From Lamellibrachia columna (taxonomy: Eukaryota; Annelida; Polychaeta; Sabellida; Siboglinidae), in the NCBI GenBank assembly GCA_963662155.1, contig OY759268.1, positions 58,914,140 to 58,978,139 on the forward strand: a stretch of 64,000 nt of DNA, read 5' to 3'. Made by a program: the position numbers and the translations under genes. The first letter of the stretch is position 1. Every line of letters begins with the position of its first letter. The notes under the pieces were generated by a model. It was not told the origin of the DNA and did not search any database. It was given only the letters and a program-made list of their open reading frames with translations. This document shows, one piece after another, positions 35,401-46,849 of the stretch.

Positions 35401-36420
35401 ACGGTCTGCTTGTTTATTGCACCCAGGCTATAATGAAAACCTGAATTTGTGTATATAAATGTTTTCAAAAGGGAAATATTTTACACCCGGAGACTAGTCC
35501 CTTTTGTACAAGTTGAATGTAATACAAAAAGAGTATCTAATAGGTAATGTTTAGTAAATAATAAGAATTTCCAGTAATCAAATTTATGTTACTTAAAATG
35601 TAAACTATATACTTTAACTTAATAAAGTTAAATTAAAGAGATCATACACCCAACAACAACAAAAGTGTTTTAATGTTTGTTTTGTAAAAAAAATTTTTTT
35701 TTAATTAAGTGTATTCTCATGGAACAATACAGAAAAACACAATAATTGATCATTATTGTTTCACATATCAGAGAACCCCAATGCATTTGGTCTTTGGTGT
35801 CTGCTGTTGTTGCATCGCGAATCGTTGCCACCGCAGTTGTGAAGTTGAAGCTGTGTTTCTTATTCACACCTGCCCATTGTACAAAGTGCATCGGAACAAA
35901 ATTTCCGACATCTGCGGTATCTAACTGGTAATTTTGGTAGAGGTAAATAACACCAGCCCTGAACCCTGATTAACACCAGTACATGTGAGGTACAGGTGCA
36001 CCAGTGAGCAGTCCAATGAGTACATATTGAAGACAATTAAAACATTTCCTCTCACAATACTCAGAGTACCTCCCTCACAAACAATAATATCCACATATAA
36101 TTTTATAACACGTTCCAGACTCCCTATTCCGTTATACAAATGGATCCACCAAAAGTACTTGTACTTAAGTACATTTTTCAATGTATTCACACTGCAAATA
36201 CCACCAATAATGTAGGGACCTACAGTAAATAGTGCTGCAGTAGGTTTTTACAACAAATATGGAATAGATGTGTGATTTTGTTTACTTTTGTTGGGAAAGC
36301 TGCATTGTCTTTTCGTCTTGCATTAATTTGGTGACTTAACTGCATTTTCTTGGAATGTAAACACCGTTTCTAGAATCCGCCAATCCGTCACGGGAATTTC
36401 CAGATATGAGCTTAAATTTG
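35401..36420. other. MULE interior without recognisable gene
   Basis: Frames of 60-90 codons occur on both strands (for example 35921-36215) but show no motif. Sequence is AT-rich and may be the remains of the element's own non-coding region. Confidence 0.45.
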
Positions 36421-36438
36421 TCTAGGTTTTCATGATAG

Positions 36439-36530
36439 CCAATCAGAACGTTAAACGGGGTGTGACTGTTTAAGTAGATGATTAAGGCAGCCAATCATGG
36501 CTTGGTGCGGGTGTTATGTTTCTATAAATA
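36439..36530 (+). promoter_or_regulatory. Promoter of the MULE transposase: two CCAAT boxes and a TATA box
   Basis: CCAAT occurs at about 36439-36443 (tagccaatcagaacg) and 36491-36495 (agccaatcatgg). tataaata lies at 36523-36530. The first ATG of the downstream frame is at 36573, about 43 bp after the TATA box, so the predicted leader is short. Spacing and order fit a classical RNA polymerase II promoter. Confidence 0.7.
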
Positions 36531-36572
36531 GTGCGTTACTGTAGTAGAAAGGCTATTCACAACTCATTAGCA

Positions 36573-37473
36573 ATGCCGTCGTTACACCCTTGCGTAGAAT
36601 GCCACAGAAGAGTACAGACAAATTCTAAAGCCGTACAGTGCGAATCATGCGAAAAGTGGTGCCACCAAGGCGAGGACATGGTACGTGGACGCGACCTTCT
36701 ACGTCGTGCGACAGCCGTTTTATCAGCTGTTCACGGTCAACGCGATTGTTCGCCACGATGGCTGCACGAAGCAACTTCCCCTGACAATGTGCTTCATGTC
36801 ACGCCGCCGCAAGACTGATTATGTAGCGGTGTTTAGAGAACTGTGTGCCATGCTGACACGTCGACGGATTGAACGAATGGTCCTTGATTTCGAGGACGCT
36901 ACGTGGCGCGCTGCATGTGTCGTCTTTCCGGCCGTGGAGTTGAAGGGATGCGCCTTCCATTTCACCCAGGCCATCTGGAGGCGTATCCAGGAGTGCGGAC
37001 TGCAAGTTGCGTACGCCAGTGACGACGGCACCTTCAAGTCCCTGCGGAAGGTTATGGTGTTGTGCTTTCTGCCTGCACGACACATCACACCAATCTTCCG
37101 ACGACTGGAACAAGAAGCAACAGCCGCGCTGACTCCGCTTCTACAGTACGTCGGCCGCACCTGGATCGAGAGCAACGTCTGGCCACCAACATGTTGGGGT
37201 GTCTACTTCCAGTCCGTGTGCACGAACAACGACCTCGAGGGCTGGCACACTCGCCTCAACGCCAGGGGTCGTGCTGGCATGAACTTGTACATGCTGGTGG
37301 CATTGCTGCACGACGAGTCAAGTATGATCCCTGTCCAGGTGCGGCTGGTGTCCGAGGGAAAGTTGCGGAGGCACCAGAGGAAGGTCTTCGTCGACTTGCA
37401 GCGAACTATCTTCGGGTACTGGGAAGAGTATGAGGGTGGCGACCGCTCTGCCATCCAACTCCTCAGAACATGA
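36573..37473 (+). pseudogene. MULE transposase with half of an N-terminal zinc finger, internally deleted
   Basis: From ATG 36573 the frame encodes HPCVECHRRVQTNSKAVQCE followed by SCEKWCHQG. This is the first half of a PHD-like finger (C-x2-C ... C-x2-C-x3-CH). The frame then switches by one and continues as RTWYVDATFYVVRQPFYQLF to the stop at 37471-37473. The transposase part has the MULE-domain signature: D in VDATF, D in MVLDFEDATW (66 residues later), ELKGCAFHFTQAIWRRI, and E in TNNDLEGWH (117 residues later). All three catalytic acidic residues are therefore present. What is missing is the second half of the finger and the usual N-terminal linker. This indicates an internal deletion at about 36670 and not an intron, because no clean splice sites bracket the switch. 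Confidence 0.75.
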
Positions 37474-37495
37474 ATTAAGTGTTTTTTCCAAAGCA

Positions 37496-37755
<260 letters not shown>

Positions 37756-37931
37756 CATTCACCTCATCCCGTACGAATAACATGATCCTAAAAATGGGGT
37801 GGGCCGAGATCAACGCGTTGATAGTAGGCCTAAAACCAAAACATCCGTGCAGCATTTCTTGACACATACCTTTCTCCAAGTAACTAATTTACAATAAATA
37901 GTTTACACTTCACATGAATCCACTTATCATA

Positions 37932-38026
37932 AAATAGGTGGAATGGGTGGGCCGAGATCGACGTGGGCCGAAGTCAACATGGACCGAGATCGACGGGCCG
38001 AGATCGTGAAGGGCCGAGATCGACGG
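37932..38026 (-). repeat. Right terminal inverted repeat of the MULE
   Basis: Contains gggccgagatcgacg, gggccgaagtcaac and ggaccgagatcgacg words. Its reverse complement matches 34484-34570 in content and order. A following ttggcccttgaccttgacct stretch has no counterpart at the left end. Confidence 0.85.
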
Positions 38027-38029
38027 ACC

Positions 38030-39190
38030 CCCTATATTGGCCTTGGCCCTTGACCTTGACCTTGAAGCGACGGCAATAGATTTGCAACATTCACTAAAGA
38101 ATTGTGAAATACATGGTATACACGTTTAACATGGCCTATATATTGGTATAAGCTGAACAAATTCATTTGTTGCATGCATAAATGTCTACTTAGCTAACAA
38201 TGTATAGTTTAATCAATGTTACGTTGAGACTTGATTGTCGTAAAGCGGTAGTGACGACTTCCGGCAGCTTTTAAAACTTTAGAAGGCTTAGTGACCGATT
38301 TACCGCAAAATTCGAAGAAAACACGTAAATATTGATTTAACGTATATTCGAGTTGCCTATCTTCCAGCTCCTTTTTGTTCGCACGTATATGCAAGGTTAA
38401 CCTTACTAGCCAACTAGTATTTTACTAAATAAATTACTCATGTTGTGTGATATGATGTAGACAACTGCAGCTGTCAGTTCGGCCTAAACACTAACCTCCT
38501 GTGCCGTGGCTGTGATCAACTGCTAATTGCAAGACGAAAAAATACCAATTTGTCCCGGAATTGTGCGACGTACGAAGTTGGGACATGCAACCAAAATAAA
38601 GCACTTACATAATTTTCTGCAAAACTAAAAATTTAAAGCCATGGCTTTGACAAGTTCATCTTGAAGGTTGGTGCGTCTTGTATAGATCTGCTACTAGTAA
38701 CTAGGGAATGGGTAAGGTACAGGCATTTGATGCCATTCCTCCGATAGTTGTCTGTTTTCCTTGTGAAGTATCAATTGTCAGCAGTCTATACTATAGTACA
38801 ACAAATGATCTGTCAGATCGTTTCTCCAAAAAATTGACCATATACTTCACAAATAACAATAGTCAATACTATTCACAAACGCTCTCGATACAACAAAGTA
38901 AATGCTGGTTGCAGTGCAACGCAAAAACTATATACTGGATCAGTAAACATTCACAATGAGAGTGTATTCCAGCTTGAACTCCATATGTTATATTGCAAAA
39001 GTGGTGACGTCACACACACACCCTCTATTCAGACATGTGTATTAGCTAGTAGCTACAAGTTTACTTTGTGCACAACTTTTGTTGCAAATACTCTACATGG
39101 TTGACACGTGACATGTCAGATAATACTTAATAGTCAATATTAAGGTGACCACAACACACCAATTTGCTTTGGAAAAAACACTTAATTCTT
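38030..39190. other. Spacer between MULE and right arm, no gene recognised
   Basis: Short frames only (for example 38209-38394 minus, 38708-38959 plus) without a recognisable domain. Homology to the left arm starts at about 39130. The last 12 codons plus flank of the MULE frame (near 37472-37497) share an inverted match, aagtgttttttccaaagcaa, with 39160-39190. Confidence 0.5.
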
Positions 39191-39199
39191 TTTTCATAG

Positions 39200-39386
39200 C
39201 TGATGACACAGCCTCATGTCAAAGACAAGGATGTTTCCTAGCTGATGACACAGCCTCATGTCAAAGACAAGGATGTTTCCTAGCTGATGACACAGCCTCA
39301 TGTCAAAGACAAGGATGTTTCCTAGCTGATGACACAGCCTCATGTCAAAGACAAGGATGTTTCCGCTCACAAGAGGCCATCAAATG
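39200..39386 (+). pseudogene. Exon with four 42-bp (14-residue) repeats
   Basis: After an acceptor (tttttcatag) four copies of ADDTASCQRQGCFL are encoded, ending RSQEAIKW before a gtatgt donor. The end (gctcacaagaggccatcaaatg) is homologous to the exon at 30214-30265 on the minus strand, which carries no repeat, so the repeat expanded after duplication. Each unit also contains tttcctag directly before ctgatg, resembling a splice acceptor. Protein family unknown. Confidence 0.5.
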
Positions 39387-39399
39387 GTATGTTTTTTGT

Positions 39400-40560
39400 C
39401 AGTTATGTTGAGTATATATGGTTGATTAGTTTATCTTGATTCTTGTAAAATTGTGGTGGGGGAAAATGCCTTTTTTATAGGAAATCCATTCGTACACACC
39501 AATAAAGAACTTTACAATATTTTTTACACTTACTAGAGGACATTTAGTAGTTTAAATGGTGTTCCCCATGAATCCAAAGAAAGACACACAAATGTTCCTT
39601 CCAAATAATATAACACTTTTGGATGGTCTTCGCGTGCTCTGTGTCCATAGACAAATAATTTTATTCCATAACAATATGTGGAGGTCAGTAGGACTACAAA
39701 GTAAATCAGGTGACCACGAATCATATGCTGCATTTTGCTGTGTAGATTTTACTTCACCAAGGTTTTTATCTAGTATTCGTTGGCGATTTTTCCATGAAAT
39801 GTTGTTTTGGCATTTTACTGGAAGAGTTCGAGAATAAATAAAGCACATCTGTCAAATAATGTTTCACAGAAATATATGCCTGCAGTGGTTTTGTAATTAG
39901 TAATTTATCAGTAAAACATATTTCCTTATTTAATTGTGCAACTCATGTTTCTACATATATTGAAAATAATTTGCATATTTAAAAATAAAAATCACATATC
40001 ACTTATTTTGTTTTTAGCTCATATAAGTTTTGTCTTTTTCATTTGATGGCTGGTCTTCAGTCAAGTCAGCAAAAGGTACAACTGTCTTGTCATGTTAGTA
40101 GTGCAACAGATATGACTCTAAAAATACATTGACAAATACACTTTAAATATAAATATGTTGTATATGCATTGAGCATAACTTGATTAGATAACTAATTTGC
40201 AACATTAATAATCAAAGAATATAAATATCAAAGCTATGAATAAATATTAAATTAAAAGGTTTTAATATTAAAATACTCAATCAGAGTCAGACAATTAGTA
40301 TTACGTATTATAAAATATTGCTATTATTATTATTTCTTACTGTTTCTATTACATTAACACAAATCTATATCTAATACTCTGCCATTATTACTTTCGCTAA
40401 ACGTTAATTAAATTTTTTTTCAAAGATCATCCTTCTTTTTCACATCTTAAAATTATTCCAGATTATCTTTGTGACAAACATGTCCAATATTGTTTTTGTG
40501 AACATAAAATGTGTATCAGTTGAGTTATTTGTACATTACTTTCATCAACAGAATAATGTA
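39400..40560. other. Intron-like region of the right arm
   Basis: From about 40190 the sequence is the reverse complement of 24260-24660. The earlier part (39400-40190), including overlapping frames of 66-98 codons at 39533-39848, shows no recognised motif. Confidence 0.5.
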
Positions 40561-40576
40561 TAATTGTTTGTGCTAG

Positions 40577-40993
40577 GATGACAACGTGAAGGTTGCACTG
40601 AACTGACTCCAGTGTGTGGAGCAACCAGTGCCAATGAAAGAAGTGATTTAAGTGATGTCAATGACGGTATTTATCTTTTAATACTTGGATCGGTGTTTAG
40701 CCTTCAGCTCAGTACGAGCCTTTAGAGTGAGTCAGCTGCAAGGTTATAAGTTGTTCATTCTGTCATTATTTGACTTGCATGCAAAGCCCTTTAACAATAT
40801 TCAATCACCTTTCATCTTTTCCTTAGAAGCCTGTATATCAGAAAGCACATTTGTCTAATTATCTGTCATGAAATATTGTTAAATGTTAACTATAATGTTG
40901 GCTATATAAAACAGTTTTCTTGCAGATCAGTCATCACACTTTTCTGACGACTACAATCCGTTTGCCAGTGACACTGACAGTAAACCTGATTTT
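40577..40993 (+). pseudogene. Acidic exons of the unrecognised gene (right-arm copy)
   Basis: Exon 40577-40666 (acceptor tgctag, donor gtattt) carries CTELTPVCGATSANERSDLS followed by DVND. Exon 40926-40993 (acceptor cttgcag, donor gtatgt) carries QSSHFSDDYNPFASDTDSKP followed by DF. They join in phase 1. The third exon of this group (KISSPKQSEEL in the left arm) is missing here, because the following intron jumps to sequence found downstream of it in the 62.8-kb copy. The first exon keeps an in-frame tga near its start, as in the left arm. Confidence 0.5.
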
Positions 40994-41480
40994 GTATGTG
41001 TTTTAAGTCTAATTAATTAATCTAATTAATAAGCTCCATTTAAAACTTCATCAACTGATTTAGCCTATCACAAATCTATGTCCAAATATGCAGTGTGTGA
41101 ATAGTTGAAGTAACATTTAAATTAATTAATTAATTAATTTCAATTAATTTTAGTTTACAATTAAAACTAACTTACTTAATATTGTAAGTACGCGTGATCA
41201 ATGTGGCTAACAGGGTAGTAGGGTTTCATAGATTTTGAGACACAATTACAGATTTATGTAAATACACTAATTCAGTCCCATTAACATGTGTACAATATAT
41301 ATCACAGGCAATAACTTTATTGCAAATGTGTCTTTATATTCACTTCACAAAATCCCCAACTTGAGTGTTCACTCAGTCCAGTTGTCTGTCACTGAAGGGT
41401 GAGTCGGTTGCCTTATTTAAACTGTTGCAACTGACATGGTTTTATTTCAGTGTTGTTGCAGGTTCGATTCATGTTGGTGT

Positions 41481-42330
41481 TCGGAAACACATGTTTGTGT
41501 TCTGATATTCCTAAGCTTTTACTTAATGTTTTAGGTACACATTTTTGTGTTCTGATATTCCTAAGCTTTTACTTAATGTTTTAGGCACACATGTTTGTGT
41601 TCTGGTATTCCTAAACTTTTACTTAATGTTTTAGGTACACATGTTTGTGTTCTGATATTCCTAAGCTTTTACTTAATGTTTTAGGAACACATGTTTGTGT
41701 TCTGATATTCCTAAGCTTTTACTTAATGTTTTAGGTACGCATGTTTGTGTTCTGATATTCCTAAACTTTTACTTAATGTTTTAGGTACACATGTTTGTGT
41801 TCTGGTATTCCTAAGCTTTTACTTCATGTTTTAGGTACACATGTTTGTGTTCTGGTATTCCTAAGCTTTTACTTCATGTTTTAGGTACACATGTTTGTGT
41901 TCTGATATTCCTAAGCTTTTACTTCATGTTTTAGGTACACATGTTTGTGTTCTGATATTCCTAAGCTTTTACTTAATGTTTTAGGTACACATGTTTGTGT
42001 TCTGATATTCCTAAACTTTTACTTAATGTTTTAGGTACACATGTTTGTGTTCTGATATTCCTAAGCTTTTACTTAATGTTTTAGGTACACATGTTTGTGT
42101 TATGATATTCCTAAGCTTTTACTTAATGTTTTAGGTACACATGTTTGTGTTCTGATATTCCTAAGCTTTTACTTAATGTTTTAGGTACACATGTTTGTGT
42201 TCTGATATTCCTAAGCTTTTACTTAATGTTTTAGGTACACATGTTTGTGTTCTGATATTCCTAAGGTTTTACTTAATGTTTTAGGTACACATGTTTGTGT
42301 TCTGATATTCCTAAGGTTTTACTTCATGTT
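41481..42330. repeat. 50-bp tandem repeat, 17 copies
   Basis: The unit is ggtacacatgtttgtgttct gatattcctaagcttttact taatgtttta. It is very homogeneous (mostly a/g or c/a single changes) and six units fit five 60-base rows exactly. A single related unit lies at 42740-42850 and at 63380-63480, indicating the source of the array. Confidence 0.95.
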
Positions 42331-42658
42331 GGGAAGCATGTGTTTGTGTTCTAATGTTCTTGAACCTTTACTTAAGTGTTGTGGCAGGTTCAATTCCTGT
42401 TGGTGTTCTGATTAACATACCTGGTTGGACACACGTGGTATTGGTTCTTTCATTCGATCTTTAATTATCAACAAACATTAATCAAACACTTAAATATATG
42501 TACATTGAAAAAATCTTATTTTGACAAGTATCCTTCAAACTTACAAATGTTTTTGTCTTGGTGCTGCACTATTTGAAAACAGTGAAAATATTGTTGTATT
42601 CTTCCATGCAATATTTGATTACAGTCGTTTTCAGATCATGTTTATAATTGTTCTTCAG

Positions 42659-43866
42659 CCTTATCGATACAGCGGCCAACACATCTGGATCTGATGATGC
42701 AGGCAAAAAGTAAGCCATTGCTTAATTTTATATTTGTTCGTTCTAATATTCCTAAGCTTTTATTTAAGTGTTTTTTAGATTTGATTCATGTTTGTGTTTG
42801 GAAACACATGTTTGTGTTGTAGTATTCCTAAGCTTTGACTTCAAGTTTGGGATCATACATTCTGTCACTTATGTCTTGATGTCATTCACCAGGTCTTTGT
42901 CCTACTTGCTACCAATATGAGCACAGACAGTTCTCTCCATCTAGTGTATATAGACAGTCAAACCTGCTCAAGTGACTACCTGCATAAAGATGCCACCAGC
43001 CATTAACAGTTATACCTTTGATAAAAAGTAAATCTGGTGACACTAACGATGTTAATAACTACAGACTAATTGCACTGGTTACAGTAACTAAAGAAATTGT
43101 ATAGTATTAATGAATGCAGTATATGTGTACATACATGGGATTTTGTCCGAAATAAAAAGTATTCTGTTCTAACGACCACTGTCACTGCTTCCTTTCACAA
43201 GAGTTTAACATGTTAAATTACCCATATTAAGTGACCTTAAGCTTAATACAGGTTTGACTGTATAATTACTCTAGCAACAAATTATTGCACCTTGTTCCTT
43301 CAGTTAACTTACTGTTAAGTAAGCCTTTGTTTAATTTTATATTTGTTGGTTCTAATATTCCTAAGCTTTTATTTCAGTGTTGTTGCAGGTTTGATTCATG
43401 TTGGTGTTTGGAAACAATTAAATTACCCATATTAAGTGACTTAAAGCTTAATACAGGTTTGACTGTATAATTACTCTAGCAACAAATTATTGCACTATTT
43501 CAATATCTTGTTCCTTCAGTTAACTTACTGATATCCTAGGAATGGGAAAACAACCAATTAGGTGCCATTATAACGAGGACAATCGAAGGACTGAAAGGTA
43601 TGTTTGCAGAGGCAATGCAAGATGTGAAGTGCAGAGAACTAGACATATGCACTGAAGCCTACAAGTTTCGTTCACATCAGGTGTTTACCACAGCACGCTA
43701 CAAGGCAGTTGTCCAATCGATGGACAAGTCGCGGAATCCAGCATCTCTGCCAGAAGAGGAGGCAGTGACAACACTGAAGAACTATGTCACATGCGAAATT
43801 GCCAGACTGACATCTGCCATTGAGAAAATTCAAGAAGAAAAATTATATCCTATTGTTTTTTTTTAA
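42659..43866 (+). pseudogene. Exons of a zinc-finger / tyrosine-recombinase-like gene (right-arm copy)
   Basis: Exon 42659-42709 encodes LIDTAANTSGSDDAGK. The next acceptor (tatcctag) leads at 43540 into a frame ending at 43866 that reads GLKGMFAEAMQDVK, YKFRSHQVFTTARYKAVVQS, MDKSRNPASLPEEEAVTTLK and NYVTCEIARLTSAIEKIQEE. The 63.7-kb copy shares the first 20 or so bases of this exon and then encodes a C2H2 finger, so here part of the gene was deleted and two exons were fused. The SR.P.SLP.....LK.Y motif, together with later pieces at 44768-44869, recalls uncharacterised invertebrate proteins with a tyrosine-recombinase (Crypton-like) core. This is an inference from motif order, and the catalytic R-H-R-Y residues are not visible. 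Confidence 0.45.
42951..43264. mobile_element. Short pogo-like MITE with terminal inverted repeats and a nested reverse-transcriptase scrap
   Basis: acagtcaaacctg at the left and caggtttgactgt at the right are exact inverted repeats, and TA follows the right end. Inside, 43030-43104 encodes KSGDTNDVNNYRLIALVTVT followed by KEIV and a stop, matching the NYRPI motif of reverse transcriptases. A partial duplicate of the right end lies at 43430-43470. A deleted copy lies at 63585-63680. Confidence 0.65.
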
Positions 43867-44002
43867 ATGTTTAGCCATTATTTGTTCATTGTTAATAGCT
43901 CCTTGGCTATTACTAGTCATATTACATATCACGTATCCTGCATATTACTATGTGGAGTAGTGGCTAGAATATCAGACCCTCAATCGAGAGAACCCAGAGT
44001 CT

Positions 44003-44735
44003 AATATTACAATGTTAGTACAGGGGTATGGTATATTACAATGTTAGTACAGGGGTGTGGTGTATTACCATGTCAGTACAGGGGTGTGGTATATTACAAT
44101 GTTAGTACAGGGGTGTGGTATATTATAATGTTAGTACAGGGGTGTGGTGTATTACAATGTTAGTACAGGGGTGTGGTATATTACAATGTTAGTACAGGGG
44201 TGTGGTATATTACAATGTTAGTACAGGGGTGTGGTGTATTACAATGTTAGTACAGGGGTGTGGTATATTACAATGTTAGTACAGGGGTGTGGTATAGTAC
44301 AATGTTAGTACAGGGGTGTGGTGTATTACAATGTTAGTACAGGGGTGTGGTGTATTACAATGTTAGTACATGGGTGTGGTATATTACAATGTCAGTACAG
44401 GGATGTGGTATATTACAATGTTAGTACAGGGGTATGGTTTATTACAATGTTAGTATGGGGGTGTGGTATATTACAATGTTAGTACGGGGTGTGGTATATT
44501 ACAATGTTAGTACAGGGGTGTGGTGTATTACAATGTTAGTACAGGGGTGTGGTGTATTACAATGTTAGTACAGGGGTGTGGTATATTACAATGTTAGTAC
44601 AGGGGTGTGGTATATTACAATGTTAGTACAGTGGTGTGGTGTATTACAATGTTAGTACAGGGGTGTGGTGTATTACAATGTTAGTACAGGGGTGTGGTAT
44701 ATTACAATGTTAGTACAGGGGTGTGGTATATTCGT
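44003..44735. repeat. 29-bp tandem repeat, about 25 copies
   Basis: The unit is attacaatgttagtacagg ggtgtggtatat with a/g alternation (tatatt or tgtatt). It separates the SLPEEE exon from the next candidate exons and is intron-like. Confidence 0.94.
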
Positions 44736-44767
44736 ATATAACAATTTAAAAAATATTGTGAACTTCC

Positions 44768-45060
44768 AGGCTGCAGATGTTGAAGAACAGTATTTGGCAG
44801 GCCAATACAAGTTAACATAGAGGGCCAATGGCATTGTGAGAGATAACCAGTTTGTGTTTGCTAACAGAGGTATGTGTGTTCAGACATGAGGAAAGACTTG
44901 GACCATATCATTGTGACAGATAACCAGTTTGTGTTTGCTAACAGAGGTATGTGTGTTCAGACATGAGGAAAGACATGGACCATATCATTGTGACATATAA
45001 CTAGTTTGTGTTTGCTATCAGAGGTATGTGTGTTCAGACATGAGGAAAGACGTGGACCAT
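44768..45060 (+). pseudogene. Recombinase-like exon pieces, including a tandemly triplicated small exon
   Basis: After acceptor aacttccag the frame reads AADVEEQYLAGQYKLT. A 77-bp unit then repeats three times (starts 44842, 44919 and about 44996). It contains DNQFVFANR followed by a gtatgt donor; the third copy is mutated. In tyrosine-recombinase-like invertebrate proteins a ...E......KL.YQTGKG element is followed by ..N.FVFA.., so order and content are suggestive. The YQTGKG part is not seen. Confidence 0.4.
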
Positions 45061-45069
45061 ATCATTCAT

Positions 45070-45600
45070 TATTGTCTACTAAATAGCACGTCTCATAACA
45101 ACGCAACTATTGTTTCCATTTTTACTGTGGTCATTGCTTACAAAATTTGCAATTTGAAACAATGGCAGATGAAAAGTTGCAGTCATTCGTTGCGTCACAT
45201 TGTGTAAAAAATTATGTGTTGTGATGACGGAACTATTGTTTACGTCATCATGTATTCATGTAAACTGCAGGAAACCAACATTTCATATGTGTGTGAGCTA
45301 TTCAAGTTAGATTAATAATTATGTATTAGCTTATATTATTGCTTAGTAATTAAATTATTATTAAAATTAAATGTTTATATTTATAGATCAATTTATCGGC
45401 TCTTTCTAGTGATAATGATATGATCTAAGAATGACTCGCCTTGTGATCACAATACAGTGTTTTATTCATAGTAACATTAAAATTGTTGTGATTTTAAGAA
45501 TATTGTCTGTTTTAGATGTTGAGTTATATGAAATGTGCTAAAAACACACAGATCATATCAACACCATCAACATTACAGCTGCTTCTTTTATTTATTGTTG
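45070..45600. other. AT-rich intron-like sequence
   Basis: No motif or repeat array was recognised between the triplicated exon and the PPRERED repeat exon. Confidence 0.5.
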
Positions 45601-45610
45601 TCTTTTTTGC

Positions 45611-45990
45611 AGCTGTGGCCGATAACAGCAGCAGTGAGGACGATGTGCCACCCCCGAGAGAGAGAGAGGATGTGCCACCCCCGAGAAAGAGAGGATGTGC
45701 CACCCCCGAGAGAGAGGATGTGCCACCCCAAGAGAGAGAGGATGTGCCACCACCGACAGAGAGAAGATGTGCCACCCCTGAGAGAGAGGATGTGCCACCC
45801 CCAAGAAAGAGAGGATGTGCCAACCCCGAGTGAGAGAGAGGATATGCCACCCCTGAGAGAGAGAAAGCATGTGCCACCCCCGGGAAAGAGAGGATGTGCC
45901 ACCCCCGAGAGAGAGAGGATGTGCCACCCCCGACAGAGAGAGGATGTGACACCCTCGAGAGAGAGAGAGGTGACGTGTCATTATGGTTGA
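45611..45990 (+). repeat. Ser/Glu-rich exon start continuing into a 20-27 bp GAGAGAGGATGTGCCACCCC repeat
   Basis: After acceptor ttttttgcag the frame reads VADNSSSEDDVPPPREREDV and continues through about 15 imperfect units of gagagagaggatgtgccacc ccc. Unit length varies, so frames shift; 100-170 codon frames exist on both strands. The beginning fits the acidic-linker style of the neighbouring exons. The repetitive part is probably non-coding or a degenerate low-complexity tail. Confidence 0.6.
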
Positions 45991-46219
45991 TAGAGAATAA
46001 TAAGCCATCAATGTAGTCATGTAACTTCACTGATGCCTCATTGATATATGTGATATGGTTTAATGAATAGTTTTCTTATAGATATTCCCATAATTTTGAA
46101 TTATTTAGAGCCAATTAACAATATAAGCAAGTGTCTTTAACCATTGATGACACCAGTAATAATTGCTTATTGCACCCGTAGCTTGATCATTAACACAATA
46201 GTTATTTGTAATATTTTTC

Positions 46220-46565
46220 CAGTTCCAGTTGACACCAGCAGTGACAATGAGAAGGAAGTGTCACAGTTGACACCAGCAGTGACAATGCATATACCTTAAA
46301 AAATGTATACCATGTAACATGTACAGGTAATATAAATGTTCATGTTTATGCTACTACGATGATGTCATGTACAGGTAATATAAATGTTCATGTTTATGCT
46401 ACTATGATGATGTCATGTACAGGTAATATAAATGTTCATGTTTATGCTACTATGATGATGTAATTTTCAGCAAAGAGCATCCATTGGAAGGACACAGATC
46501 ATTTGATGCTCGACAGCTACTTTCAGTCTTTCTTTGAAGGACATTGAAAAAAAAGGACACAAAAG
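46220..46565 (+). pseudogene. Terminal exon pieces of the right-arm gene with a 48-bp repeat
   Basis: After acceptor tttttccag (46222) the frame reads VPVDTSSDNEKEVSQLTPAV. A 48-bp unit (gtaatataaatgttcatg...) then repeats three times from 46327. After acceptor attttcag (46471) the frame reads KSIHWKDTDHLMLDSYFQSF followed by FEGH and a stop. An acidic SSD/E linker followed by a W...D...L...F segment is a common end of zinc-finger/recombinase-like invertebrate proteins, which supports the reading for 42659-43866. Confidence 0.4.
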
Positions 46566-46849
46566 GCAATTTGCCAAGTAAGAATAACATTTACAAGAAA
46601 TTACATTTTGGCCACGAGAAATGACAACACTTTGGAAGTAAAAATTATATGCTCTTTTTTATTGTTTTGTTCACCTGCATATTCTCCAAAATATGTCATA
46701 CCTTGAATCATACCTTAAAAGGGTTTGAGGCAGGGAGCCTTCTGGCTCATAGATAGCCCCCCAATCAGTGGTTGTGGCAGTAATTTTTTTATTTTGCTTT
46801 GAAATTGTTTACTGCTTGTGCACTAACACAGTGGCTTGGTATTCCATGG

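Noticed and set aside
45524..46030. 104-168 codon frames on both strands
   Set aside because: They come from the gagagaggatgtgccacccc repeat; only the short acidic exon start looks potentially real.
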